Of a DNA stretch of 64,000 nucleotides, positions 29,675-38,310 are shown piece after piece (the stretch's first letter is position 1; every line of letters begins with the position of its first letter). The DNA comes from Pseudoalteromonas phenolica (lineage in GTDB: Bacteria; Pseudomonadota; Gammaproteobacteria; Enterobacterales; Alteromonadaceae). The stretch spans positions 3,472,001 through 3,536,000 of the forward strand of contig NZ_CP013187.1 in the NCBI RefSeq assembly GCF_001444405.1, given 5' to 3'. Made by a program: the position numbers and the translations under genes. A model generated the notes under the pieces. It saw nothing but the letters and a program-made list of their open reading frames with translations, searched no databases and was not told the origin of the DNA.

Positions 29675-29703
29675 AAAAAGCTAGCATTACCAGCTAGCTT
29701 TTT
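29675..29703 (-). terminator. Terminator of the nudE-cysQ operon
   Basis: AAAAAGCTAGC and GCTAGCTTTTT form a perfect 11-bp stem with a 7-nt loop, 5 bp past the cysQ stop. Confidence 0.85.
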
Positions 29704-29708
29704 AACAT

Positions 29709-30509
29709 TTACTCAACAATACGCTGGTGAGGCGTGATCAGCTTTTGGAATTGCCAATCTGGGTGACCCATAACGATAAAATCTGGATTTTCTGTGGTTT
29801 CGCGCTGATTATAAGTTAAAGGGTTAAACTCAGAATCAGTGATACAGCCACCGGCTTCTTCTACAATTACTTGTGAAGCGCCTGTATCCCACTCGCCTGT
29901 TGGGCCAATTCTTAAAAAACAATCGGCTTTGCCTTCAGCGATAATGCACGCCTTGAGTGAGCATGAGCCAAGCGCAACGGTATCAAATTGACTATTCAAA
30001 TACTGGCTAACTGCTTCGAGTTTTTGCCTGCGGCTCACCGCCAAAGTTAAGTTATCTGGTGAGGCAACGCTAATTTGCTGCTGTGCTTCACCTACTCGCT
30101 TAAATGCACCGAAGCCTGCATAAGCAAAGTATGTAGTATTTTTAGCAGGCCAGAAAATCACCCCAAGCACAGGTTTGTTGTTTTCTATTAATGCAATATT
30201 TACCGCAAAATCACCACTTTGCAGAATAAACTCGCCAGTGCCATCCATAGGATCAAGTAACCAATAACGCTGCCACTCACGGCGTTTTTCAAGGGCAGGA
30301 ATAGGCGTTTCTTCAGACATAATAGGAATATCAGGCGCTATAGCTTGTAAACCTGCCACCAGTACCTCGTTTGAGGCTAAGTCAGCTTTGGTGACCGGTG
30401 TGTGGTCAGACTTTTCTTGCTGACCTATGTCATCTTGTTTATAGATATCCATAATCGCTTGCCCTGCTTTTTGGGCAAGCGCAATACACGGCTCTAATAA
30501 TGACTGCAT
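29709..30509 (-). CDS. cysQ: 3'(2'),5'-bisphosphate nucleotidase CysQ
   Basis: The 266-residue enzyme removes the 3' phosphate from PAP/PAPS, preventing toxic build-up during sulfate assimilation. Inositol-monophosphatase-family metal motifs are MSEETPIP, the core LLDPMDGTGEFI, and GEWDTGASQVIVEEAGG near the C-terminus. Length is near that of E. coli CysQ (246). It lies 3 bp downstream of nudE on the same strand, so the two nucleotide-cleaning enzymes are probably co-transcribed. Confidence 0.95.
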   Translation of the reverse strand: MQSLLEPCIALAQKAGQAIMDIYKQDDIGQQEKSDHTPVTKADLASNEVLVAGLQAIAPDIPIMSEETPIPALEKRREWQRYWLLDPMDGTGEFILQSGDFAVNIALIENNKPVLGVIFWPAKNTTYFAYAGFGAFKRVGEAQQQISVASPDNLTLAVSRRQKLEAVSQYLNSQFDTVALGSCSLKACIIAEGKADCFLRIGPTGEWDTGASQVIVEEAGGCITDSEFNPLTYNQRETTENPDFIVMGHPDWQFQKLITPHQRIVE

Positions 30510-30512
30510 ATG

Positions 30513-31076
30513 CTACTCCTTTTCTGCTAGAAAGGTTTGTAACAGCATAAGCGCTGCTACACTTCGAGCTTCAGTAAAGTCTTCTTGCTCAAGCAAAGAC
30601 TGCCATTCCTCTAATGGCCATTTTACAACCACCAGCGGCTCAGGTTCATCACCTTCTAAACTTTCTTGGTAGAGATTTTGCGCAACCAAAATGTGCATGC
30701 GAGCATTAAAATAACTTGGTGCCAGTGACAATGTTTTTAACTCATCAAACTGCTCAGCGCCCATACCTACTTCTTCTTTTAGCTCGCGGTTGCCTGCTTG
30801 CTTTGCGGTTTCCCCAGGGTCAATTAAGCCTTTAGGAAAGCCAAGCTGGTAGTTATGCGTGCCCGCGCAATATTCTCTGACTAATAAAAGTTCGTTGTCA
30901 GCAGTGATTGGCACCACCATCACAGCACCTCGACCACCGCCTCGAATTCGTTCATATTGGCGCTGCTCACCATTTGAAAAGGTCAAATCTAGGGATTCAA
31001 CGGTAAAGAGTTTACTTTTGGCCACTACATCGCAGTGGATAATTTCAGGTGGGTTTGGATGCTTTTTCTGTGACAT
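30513..31076 (-). CDS. nudE: ADP-compounds hydrolase NudE
   Basis: The 187-residue Nudix hydrolase cleaves ADP-ribose, Ap3A and NADH-type dinucleotides. The Nudix box reads GLIDPGETAKQAGNRELKEE followed by VG, which fits GX5EX7REUXEEXGU. The upstream YQLGFPKG segment is typical of NudE. It is divergent from yrfG, the same association as in E. coli, which supports the orthology. cysQ follows immediately. Confidence 0.93.
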   Translation of the reverse strand: MSQKKHPNPPEIIHCDVVAKSKLFTVESLDLTFSNGEQRQYERIRGGGRGAVMVVPITADNELLLVREYCAGTHNYQLGFPKGLIDPGETAKQAGNRELKEEVGMGAEQFDELKTLSLAPSYFNARMHILVAQNLYQESLEGDEPEPLVVVKWPLEEWQSLLEQEDFTEARSVAALMLLQTFLAEKE

Positions 31077-31131
31077 AGGCGTTTATTTGCTAATATGGCA
31101 GTTAACTTAATCATAAAGCCTTTAACGACAA

Positions 31132-31794
31132 ATGCCTATGTTAAATTGGTCAAAAATCGATACCGTTTTATTAGATATGGACGGCACCCTGCTCGATCTG
31201 CATTTTGATAACCATTTTTGGTTAAATGTGATCCCCGAACAGCTCGCAAAAAAACACAATATCAGTGTCGCAAAAGCTTTTGCTGATATAGAAAAGCGCT
31301 ACCAAGCTGTAGAAGGAAAAATACAGTGGTACTGCTTAGATTATTGGCAAAAAGAACTCGATCTCCCCATTATGGAACTTAAACGAGAGATACAGCACCT
31401 GATCACTGTACGTGATGATGTACCAGAGTTTTTAAAAGCGTTAAAAGCAGCAGGAAAAGAGTTAATTCTACTCACCAATGCACACCCTGATAGCTTAAGC
31501 TTAAAAGTAGAGCGCACTCAGTTTGATCAATACCTCGATAAGCTGATTTCAACCCATGAGTATGGTGTGAGTAAAGAATGTCAAAGTTTATGGCAGCAAG
31601 TTCAAGCTGATTTAGGTTTTGATAAAAGTAAAACTTTATTCGTCGATGACAGTTTAAGCGTATTAGCTTCAGCTAAACAATTTGGCATTGAGCACTTATT
31701 AGCTGTTGCTAACCCAGATAGCAAACAGCCAGTGAAAGACATCACTGGCTATTTATCAATTACTGACTATCGCACTTTATTGCCGATAGCTTAA
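31132..31794 (+). CDS. yrfG: GMP/IMP nucleotidase YrfG (HAD family)
   Basis: The 220-residue HAD-superfamily phosphatase probably removes phosphate from purine mononucleotides. HAD motif I is LLDMDGTLLDLHFD, motif II is LLTNAH, and motif IV is FVDDSLSV. The N-terminal FDNHFW and KIQWYCLDYW are characteristic of YrfG orthologues. The gene starts 55 bp from nudE, transcribed divergently. The stop is 8 bp from the convergent dUTPase stop. Confidence 0.92.
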   Translation: MPMLNWSKIDTVLLDMDGTLLDLHFDNHFWLNVIPEQLAKKHNISVAKAFADIEKRYQAVEGKIQWYCLDYWQKELDLPIMELKREIQHLITVRDDVPEFLKALKAAGKELILLTNAHPDSLSLKVERTQFDQYLDKLISTHEYGVSKECQSLWQQVQADLGFDKSKTLFVDDSLSVLASAKQFGIEHLLAVANPDSKQPVKDITGYLSITDYRTLLPIA

Positions 31795-31802
31795 CTCAAA
31801 TA

Positions 31803-32423
31803 TCATGCAGGGTAGCGTGCTTGAAGCCCTGCATAAACTTGCTTAGCAAAATCAGCATGCTCAGTGTCTAGGCTTTTCACAACTTCAACCAGATGCTCAT
31901 TGTCTTCTTGACCATTCCATACTTTGATATAAGAGCCATCTTTATAACCGTGATCTTGACGGAAGAAGTTCAGCGTATTCTTGCCCACATAACCACGATA
32001 TAAATCATCAATGCTCATGCCGATTTGCTGCATACAACCAGCAAATGCTTGCGCGTTGAAAGACTTATCAGCCACTGCGCTCGCAGCTAGTTGCTCAAGT
32101 GTTTGTTTAAAGTCTTCAGCAAGTTGCGGCTCGCTTAATTCTTTTTCAAGCTCAGTTGCTAGCTGCTCATAGCTTTTAACGCCATCAATTCGTAGCGATA
32201 AGCCGAAGTGGAAAATATCCACCAGCTCTAAAATCACTTGCTCAGTATCTGGTGTTTGCTTTTTCCACCACTTCCAACCGTAGTGATCTAGCATTTCAGC
32301 ACACTCAACCCAAATAGCGCGATACCATTCAAACCCCTGGTTAAACCATTGCTCATGAACCTTAGTGTTCATGGCGTTTTGCATTTCTAGCATAACGACT
32401 AGTTTTGTTGTGTTCGCAGACAT
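31803..32423 (-). CDS. dUTP diphosphatase, all-alpha dimeric type
   Basis: A 206-residue protein with the MazG-like all-alpha fold of the dUTPase_2 family, not the trimeric Dut fold. It hydrolyses dUTP to dUMP and PPi, keeping uracil out of DNA. Metal-binding motifs are WVECAEMLDHYGWKWWKK and ELVDIFHFG. YKDGSYIKVWNG near the C-terminus is also typical. This type replaces or accompanies Dut in several marine gammaproteobacteria. It stands alone between yrfG and cti. Confidence 0.88.
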   Translation of the reverse strand: MSANTTKLVVMLEMQNAMNTKVHEQWFNQGFEWYRAIWVECAEMLDHYGWKWWKKQTPDTEQVILELVDIFHFGLSLRIDGVKSYEQLATELEKELSEPQLAEDFKQTLEQLAASAVADKSFNAQAFAGCMQQIGMSIDDLYRGYVGKNTLNFFRQDHGYKDGSYIKVWNGQEDNEHLVEVVKSLDTEHADFAKQVYAGLQARYPA

Positions 32424-32475
32424 GGTGCGCTTCCTAATTTCGTTTTTTAATTAATGACTATAATACCCAACAGAG

Positions 32476-34818
32476 TTATCTGTTCTCAAGTCGATTGTAA
32501 TCGAACACCCCATATTCGATGCCCTTGTACTGCTTAGCCACCTCATGCAACAGATCACTATATTGCCAAAATTGCGGATGACTTCGACGTATTGCGAATT
32601 GCTGTTTTAGAGCTCTGTAGTCGGCCTCACTTTGCATGCTATGCATATTTTCAACAAAGCTATGAACATGCTCCGAATTAGGTAAATACCATATGGCAGC
32701 AGGGTAATCTCCTATAAACCCAGGAACTAGGGTCGCAGTATCTTCATCGTAAGCACGCTGACCTTCTTCATTCAATAAACTCGAAATATTGTAGTGCGCG
32801 TTATGATGAATAAGCGTATACGCTTTATGCTGCTCGCCGTGCTTGACTAAAATAAATGACACTTGAGGCAGTAAGTTAATGGCTTTGCTCGGTAACGCAT
32901 TGAGTTTTGCCAATGGCTTAGATACCAAGTTATAGGCATAGCGCTCACTTAAGATAGGCTGCAAATGCTGTTTAAACTTAGTGTATAGCTCGAGCTTAGG
33001 CTCAGCGGTGGTAAATTGCATCCCCGTCGGGGCAGCTAGGGTGGTTTTACGATTAATAAACTCACTTAAACTTAAATGCGATTTACGGTACCAGTGATTT
33101 TTGACTTTTTGCCTTTCATCTTGCGGCAGCAAATTAATAAAGTTCTGTTCGCCCTCAAGACGTAAAAAGTCCATATATAAACGAGTAATCAACTGATGTC
33201 CGACATTGCCATACACATCAAACCCTGCCACCAGCAAATAATGAATACGTTCAAACAGAGCATAATCTAATAACCACATCGTTTTTGGTGGTTGGCCAAC
33301 AAAGCCCTTTACCACTGTTGCACTGTCGAAGTGGCGAAATACAGTGAGTGCTGCATTACGGTTATGTCCATCACCTTGCCAAATTAAATCTGTGGTTAAA
33401 TTACTGCCATCGGCAAATACTTGATTCGCTAATTTAGTTTTGGCATTTAAGTACTCATGTTGGCGAGTTGCATATTTTGCCCAACTCGAAAGTGGTAAAG
33501 CATTGCTTTGTTCGGCTGCGGGTAATGCTAATTCATCATTATGATTTAACAAAAACTCACTGATTTTCGGTGAACTGTTTTTGTCAGGATCCACAAAGGC
33601 GACCCAAAAATGATCGTTAATCACATTCAATGCAATTTGCCCGCGGCAAACCGGCCCTTTGATAAAGCCACTAATAATCAAATGCGCTTCATCTAACATA
33701 AACTGATATTTAGACTTAACAGGTAACTGCGCAAAACTCTTAAAGGGATTCGAAGCTACCTCAGGCGCATAACCTGGTAAACTCGAAACCACATAATCCG
33801 CATCAATAAACTGTGCTTTTAAACGCGCTAACTTTTGCGGGTTGATTGCCAACGGCATATGGGTTTTCGACAAAACTGTGCCGCGCTGATGTTGAAAACG
33901 GTAATATACGCGCTCAACGTTTGGCTCATCAAAAGGTCGGCGTGTCGCGATAATTTCAATTGCCTGCCCCGGTGGTGTTTTAGAGCGTACTAATTTAAAA
34001 AAGCTCGGCGAGTCTGATTTATTGGCTTCATTAAAGTAAATATTCGCCAAATACCAATGCTCGTATATATAACGCGCTGACAAACGCGTCTTGAGATTAT
34101 CTTGGTTTAGAAACGCTTCCCAGATTTCAATTTGTGCAAGCTCCGTTAAGGTCGGCGGCGCAATCTGAGCCATTTTAGCACCGCTTTTTAACCAATCGTG
34201 TAATACAGCAAATTCACTTTGCTCTAACGCTGGTAAACCATAAGGCATGCCCGCATGAGGCTGCTTTTGGGCATAACTGTCAAACTCTTCGATGCTCGGG
34301 CAAGTGGCCGTTCTGTCTAGGCTAAAATCAAATTCATCACCAAGCACTTGCTGTGCAGGTAATTCAGCATTTTGTTTTAATAATAATGAACGATACATCA
34401 CAGAGGCTGCTAAATTTGCATCTGCACTTTGCTGATGCTCGTTAAGCACCGCGGTAAAACCTTTGTCGCGCCATTGTTGTGTAGATGTGGCATCTATCAG
34501 TAAACGTGACGGCGTTTGCGCCAACAAACGAGTACCGTCATAAACAGGCTCTTTACTCAAGCCTCGGTCAATGCCTTCTGGAGAGGAGAGCTTCAGCTGA
34601 CATGGTGCATCATAACAACCATGGCATACCACACAGCGCTGCTCAATAATCGGCTTTACGTCATTCAGATATTGTGTCGCATGAGGCGTGTTTGCAACAA
34701 CTTCGCGCTGCTGTGTTTGTGCTGGTCCAAACAAGGTTTCGTAGTGGTTGGCAGCAAGTGCAACACAACCACTTAGAAAAAGTAGGCAAGTAAGTACAAA
34801 TCCTTTTTTAAAAGGCAT
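32476..34818 (-). CDS. cti: Fatty acid cis/trans isomerase
   Basis: The 780-residue haem-containing protein converts cis-unsaturated phospholipid acyl chains to trans, stiffening the membrane during solvent or heat stress. The N-terminus is lipoprotein-like (LLFLSGC lipobox, Cys18). A c-type haem site CVVCH follows near residue 60 in QRCVVCHGCYDAPCQLKL. The rest matches Cti family segments such as GMPYGLPAL and WYLANIYFNE. It works in the periplasm on membrane lipids. The start overlaps the stop of the upstream small gene by one base (TAATG), so translation is coupled. Confidence 0.95.
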   Translation of the reverse strand: MPFKKGFVLTCLLFLSGCVALAANHYETLFGPAQTQQREVVANTPHATQYLNDVKPIIEQRCVVCHGCYDAPCQLKLSSPEGIDRGLSKEPVYDGTRLLAQTPSRLLIDATSTQQWRDKGFTAVLNEHQQSADANLAASVMYRSLLLKQNAELPAQQVLGDEFDFSLDRTATCPSIEEFDSYAQKQPHAGMPYGLPALEQSEFAVLHDWLKSGAKMAQIAPPTLTELAQIEIWEAFLNQDNLKTRLSARYIYEHWYLANIYFNEANKSDSPSFFKLVRSKTPPGQAIEIIATRRPFDEPNVERVYYRFQHQRGTVLSKTHMPLAINPQKLARLKAQFIDADYVVSSLPGYAPEVASNPFKSFAQLPVKSKYQFMLDEAHLIISGFIKGPVCRGQIALNVINDHFWVAFVDPDKNSSPKISEFLLNHNDELALPAAEQSNALPLSSWAKYATRQHEYLNAKTKLANQVFADGSNLTTDLIWQGDGHNRNAALTVFRHFDSATVVKGFVGQPPKTMWLLDYALFERIHYLLVAGFDVYGNVGHQLITRLYMDFLRLEGEQNFINLLPQDERQKVKNHWYRKSHLSLSEFINRKTTLAAPTGMQFTTAEPKLELYTKFKQHLQPILSERYAYNLVSKPLAKLNALPSKAINLLPQVSFILVKHGEQHKAYTLIHHNAHYNISSLLNEEGQRAYDEDTATLVPGFIGDYPAAIWYLPNSEHVHSFVENMHSMQSEADYRALKQQFAIRRSHPQFWQYSDLLHEVAKQYKGIEYGVFDYNRLENR

Positions 34819-35183
34819 TAGGCCTCCTCGTCTTCATCGCCTAGGTCAAATGTCGGCATCATCTCAACTGGGGGAGAAATAAAGACTTGCTCACCACTAC
34901 TGACGACGGCACTTAAGACAGGGCCTCGGTTAAGTAGTAACTGAGCTTGATGTGCTTCGCTAATTACAGGTTTAAAATCAGAATTATCTGCAAATAGCTG
35001 GTAGGTTTCTAAATTAATACTAATGCTTTGATCTTCTGCTGGGTTTTGGCACAGATTGGCAAGTAAGATTTCGTCTAAGATCACACTCAAAGTTAGGTCA
35101 GAGGCTTCTAAGTCGCGCTGCTCAATGTACTCATCGAGTAAAAAAAGCGGCAGTGTAAGTGGTGTGTTTTGTTCTAATTCCAT
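34818..35183 (-). CDS. Small acidic protein of unknown function, coupled to cti
   Basis: The 121-residue acidic protein has no signal peptide, membrane helix or cysteine cluster (one Cys only). The N-terminal half is leucine-rich and probably helical (LPLFLLDEYIEQRD, SVILDEILLANLC). The C-terminus is an acidic tail (DLGDEDEEA). I do not recognise a family. It is read first in a two-gene unit with cti, with overlapping stop and start codons. This suggests a role tied to the isomerase, but no function can be assigned. Confidence 0.7.
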   Translation of the reverse strand: MELEQNTPLTLPLFLLDEYIEQRDLEASDLTLSVILDEILLANLCQNPAEDQSISINLETYQLFADNSDFKPVISEAHQAQLLLNRGPVLSAVVSSGEQVFISPPVEMMPTFDLGDEDEEA

Positions 35184-35294
35184 GATAATTGTTCAGGATA
35201 AGTGATCATTGCCACAAGTTTAGCAAACCTAACCTGAACACGCGACGAACAGAGAGCAAAGCCTGCTATCTGTTCGTAATCTATATGCTTCGTT

Positions 35295-35960
35295 TTACCA
35301 AGGTAAAATGTCACCGTTTGAGTGCCAGAAACTACCTGTATTGCCTAAGTTCAGCTCTTCGATGCGTTGTATTAATCGCTCTGCAGCAACTTGAGGTGAG
35401 ATATCACCGGCGAAGTTAACCATCTGAGTTTGTACAAAGCCCGGATGTAATAAAGCAACTGCCACACCTTTAGGTTTTAGTTCGTGCGCTAAACTGACAC
35501 CGGCTGCATTGAGTGCTGCCTTTGACATACGGTAACCAATGTAAGCACCTGAGCCATTATCAGCGATTGAGCCCATACGACTGGTGATCATCGCTACTTT
35601 ACTGCCATTGCTTAAGTTAGTTTGCAAAGCGTGTGTGACTCGTACTGGCGCTACCGCATTGATCTGAAGTTGGGCATTGATGGCCTCAAAGTCCATATTG
35701 GCGAGGCTTTCGTTTTCAAAAATACCCGCGTTGTTAATCAACACATCAATAGCTGTACCGCTAAGCGCTGATGCTAATCGAGCAACATCATCACCTTGGC
35801 TTACGTCAATACCTTCGATGACGTTAACCGATAATTCTTCTAGTTCAGCTGATGGCTTACGAACAACTGCGGTTACTTCAAAACCTTGCGCTAAATACTG
35901 CTTTGCGAACTCAAGGCCGATACCGCGATTTGCCCCAGTAATCACCACATGTTTTGTCAT
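35295..35960 (-). CDS. Short-chain dehydrogenase/reductase
   Basis: A 221-residue classical SDR with an NAD(P) Rossmann fold. The cofactor loop is TGANRGIG (TGxxxGxG), the structural motif is NNAG, and the catalytic Tyr/Lys are in GYRMSKAAL with Ser upstream in ITSRMG. The C-terminus (HPGFVQTQM) is also typical. It resembles the C-factor/YhhX-like SDR group of short proteins. The substrate cannot be read from sequence. Alone on the strand, with a 35-aa-scale gap to the VOC gene upstream. Confidence 0.85.
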   Translation of the reverse strand: MTKHVVITGANRGIGLEFAKQYLAQGFEVTAVVRKPSAELEELSVNVIEGIDVSQGDDVARLASALSGTAIDVLINNAGIFENESLANMDFEAINAQLQINAVAPVRVTHALQTNLSNGSKVAMITSRMGSIADNGSGAYIGYRMSKAALNAAGVSLAHELKPKGVAVALLHPGFVQTQMVNFAGDISPQVAAERLIQRIEELNLGNTGSFWHSNGDILPW

Positions 35961-36016
35961 TGTATTCTCCTAGCATCTTCTAATGCTTACTGAACTTGGG
36001 GCAAATACCTTTAATA

Positions 36017-36820
36017 TCAAGCATCCAAATCAATATCGTCATTACAAGACTGCATAATTGAGAATACTGCACCTTGCGGATCTGTGATAACGGCAAAACG
36101 CCCGATATTTGGAATATCAGTAGGTGGAACGCAAACTTGCCCGCCTAAAGACGCCGCTTTTTCAGACATCGCATCACAATCAGCCACCGCAAAATAGATC
36201 ATCCAATGGGGTGGTATGCCCTCCCACTCTTCGGTCATTTCGAGCATGCCAGCAACAGGCCCTTGTTCATTACAAAACAAGGTATAATCCATTTGCTCCA
36301 TTTTTTCGACTTGGATGTGCCAACCTAATAACTCACTATAAAACTGTCCAATTTTCTCATTGCCTCGACAAGCAAGTTCATGCCAATAAGGCGTGTTTTT
36401 CTCTAAGACTCTCTGTGTACCAATATGTTCATTAGCTTGCCAAAATGCCACAAACGCGCCGTCAGGGTCGCTGATCATCACCATACGACCTGCACTCATC
36501 ACATCACAAGGACCATGAATAACAGTAGCACCTAATCCCTTTGCTTTATCGGCGATAGCATCAACATCATTTACGGCAATATAACCTAACCAATGACTGG
36601 GAATATTCGCCTCTTTTTGCTCAGGCATCATTTGATACATGGCCGCGATATCATCTGCTTGCTTCTTTAGCATAGTGTAATAACAATCTTCTCCGATTGG
36701 CTGATCGTCAAACTGCCAATCAAAGAGTTGCGTATAGAATTGTTTTCCACCCGCCCAATCTGATGAACATAGTTCTGCCCAACAAAAAGCTGAAATTGGT
36801 GATGAAGTGACTTTGGCCAT
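36017..36820 (-). CDS. VOC (glyoxalase/bleomycin-resistance fold) family protein, two domains
   Basis: A 267-residue protein with two tandem VOC domains, about 7-130 and 140-262. Each begins with a FYTQLFDWQ/FYSELLGWH-type helix and ends with a DPDGA/DPQGAVF strand (MISDPDGAFVAFWQ; VITDPQGAVFSIMQ). It is like the 27-kDa two-domain VOC proteins (CFP30B type). Substrate and activity are unknown. Confidence 0.82.
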   Translation of the reverse strand: MAKVTSSPISAFCWAELCSSDWAGGKQFYTQLFDWQFDDQPIGEDCYYTMLKKQADDIAAMYQMMPEQKEANIPSHWLGYIAVNDVDAIADKAKGLGATVIHGPCDVMSAGRMVMISDPDGAFVAFWQANEHIGTQRVLEKNTPYWHELACRGNEKIGQFYSELLGWHIQVEKMEQMDYTLFCNEQGPVAGMLEMTEEWEGIPPHWMIYFAVADCDAMSEKAASLGGQVCVPPTDIPNIGRFAVITDPQGAVFSIMQSCNDDIDLDA

Positions 36821-37123
36821 AGTTAGTTCCTTGTTGTTGTTTGCATTAATTAGTTAGTTGAATAAAGCTTAATTAGCAAGTGGAAGCAATAAAAAAGCCC
36901 GTATTTAGCCTTGTAAATACTTCACTTAGAGGTGAGTATGGTGCGCCAATCTTACCAATCCGCAACAACATTCAATCATTTTGAGGGATAAAACCTGATG
37001 ATAGCTGCGTTAAAGTAGACCACTTAGATAAGCAGGTTGGTATGACAATTTTGGAACTTAAAATACAGGAAAGAAAAAAGCCAGCAATCGCTGGCTTTTA
37101 GTATCTATGAATTTAGTTGTTAT
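36821..37123. other. Intergenic region, VOC gene to OmpA-like gene
   Basis: 303 bp without a credible gene. It holds the leader of the VOC gene (minus strand) and the ompA-family terminator at 37076-37099. Nothing else is recognised. Confidence 0.5.
37076..37099 (-). terminator. Terminator of the OmpA-like porin gene
   Basis: AAAAGCCAGC-AATC-GCTGGCTTTT is a perfect stem with a tetraloop and T-runs, 24 bp past the gene's stop. Confidence 0.9.
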
Positions 37124-38185
37124 CTAGCGTTTTACTTTTACACGCTTAACCGAAATAAGTTTTGCTTCAACGCGTCGGTTTTGTGCATGAGCTTCTTCAG
37201 TGTTTGCTGCATTTTTTAAACGCTCTTCACCATAGCCTATCGCACTCACTCGACTTGCATCGATACCTTCTTCAATTAATTGCTTTGCAACTGCGTCAGC
37301 ACGCTTTTGCGAAAGCCATTTGTTATATTTCGCCTTTCCTACTGAAGAAGTATGCCCTTCTAGACGAACTGTTGTCTCAGGGAATTCATTTAAGAATTTC
37401 ACTACAGCATCAATATCACGCAAATACTGCTGAGAGACAGCTGAATTATTATTTGGGAAACGAACTAATAAACTCACTGTCACTTCTTCATCTTTATAAA
37501 GCGTACAACCACTTGCATCTACTGCATCTGTCATTGGCGTATTAGCACAGCGGTCTTCAGCATCAATGATGCCATCTTTGTCGGCATCTTTAGGTGCTTG
37601 CACAACAGGCTTAGGCTCTGGTTTTGAAATAGGAGCTGGAGCCGGTGCAGCCTTAACAGGTTTAGATGCTGTAGCACCAAACGCATAGTTAATACCCAAC
37701 TTTGCACCTACATCGGTGTAGCCACGATCAAGGCCTTGATAAAGTGCTGTTTCAGCATTTACAAATAAATTGTCTGTTAAATCGTGGCGATAGCCTGCAC
37801 CCACATTAGCAAATGTATTTGATGTGAAAGCATCGATTGATTTAAGACCAAACAACGCATAGAAAGGGCCACCATCAAAGTGATAAAGTCCATCAACACC
37901 AAAACGATCGCCGCTTAAAGAACCTGTTCTTGAGCCTGACAAATCAAAATCCATATCAGCATACTCTAAACGTGCACTCCAATAGTCGTTAAAACGATAT
38001 CCCAGCTCAGCACCCCATGACATTGAGTCGTCAACATTCACACCAGGTACATCACGCATTTGTTGCCACTTAGCTTTGTAATAGTCGCCAAATACACCAA
38101 GGTATACACCTTCCTTTTGCTCTTTAGCATTTACTGCTGATGTAGCTAGAATAGCTACTGCAAGGCTTAGCACTTTTAATTTCAT
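37124..38185 (-). CDS. OmpA-family outer membrane protein
   Basis: A 353-residue precursor. The start MKLKVLSLAV is preceded by GGGGA at good spacing; longer readings from 38191 or 38230 are less likely. Parts in order: signal peptide (to SAVNA), an OmpA-like 8-strand beta-barrel (about 25-165, ending NYAFG), and a Pro/Ala/Lys linker. Next are a thrombospondin type-3-like calcium stretch DADKDGIIDAEDRC and the peptidoglycan-binding OmpA_C domain (LEGHTSSVG, NKWLSQKRADAV). It anchors the outer membrane to the cell wall. Confidence 0.9.
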   Translation of the reverse strand: MKLKVLSLAVAILATSAVNAKEQKEGVYLGVFGDYYKAKWQQMRDVPGVNVDDSMSWGAELGYRFNDYWSARLEYADMDFDLSGSRTGSLSGDRFGVDGLYHFDGGPFYALFGLKSIDAFTSNTFANVGAGYRHDLTDNLFVNAETALYQGLDRGYTDVGAKLGINYAFGATASKPVKAAPAPAPISKPEPKPVVQAPKDADKDGIIDAEDRCANTPMTDAVDASGCTLYKDEEVTVSLLVRFPNNNSAVSQQYLRDIDAVVKFLNEFPETTVRLEGHTSSVGKAKYNKWLSQKRADAVAKQLIEEGIDASRVSAIGYGEERLKNAANTEEAHAQNRRVEAKLISVKRVKVKR

Positions 38186-38310
38186 TGTCATTCCCCATTT
38201 ATAATCAAAATAAGTAACTGAATCTGTCACTTGTGTGTGATTATAGTAGAAGAACGAAACTTAATCTTCACTTAATACTTTAATATTAAATTGTTCATTT
38301 AACATTCACA

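Noticed and set aside
38186..38230. Longer start of the OmpA-like protein
   Set aside because: The GGGGA ribosome site is correctly spaced only for ATG at 38185, which begins the signal peptide.
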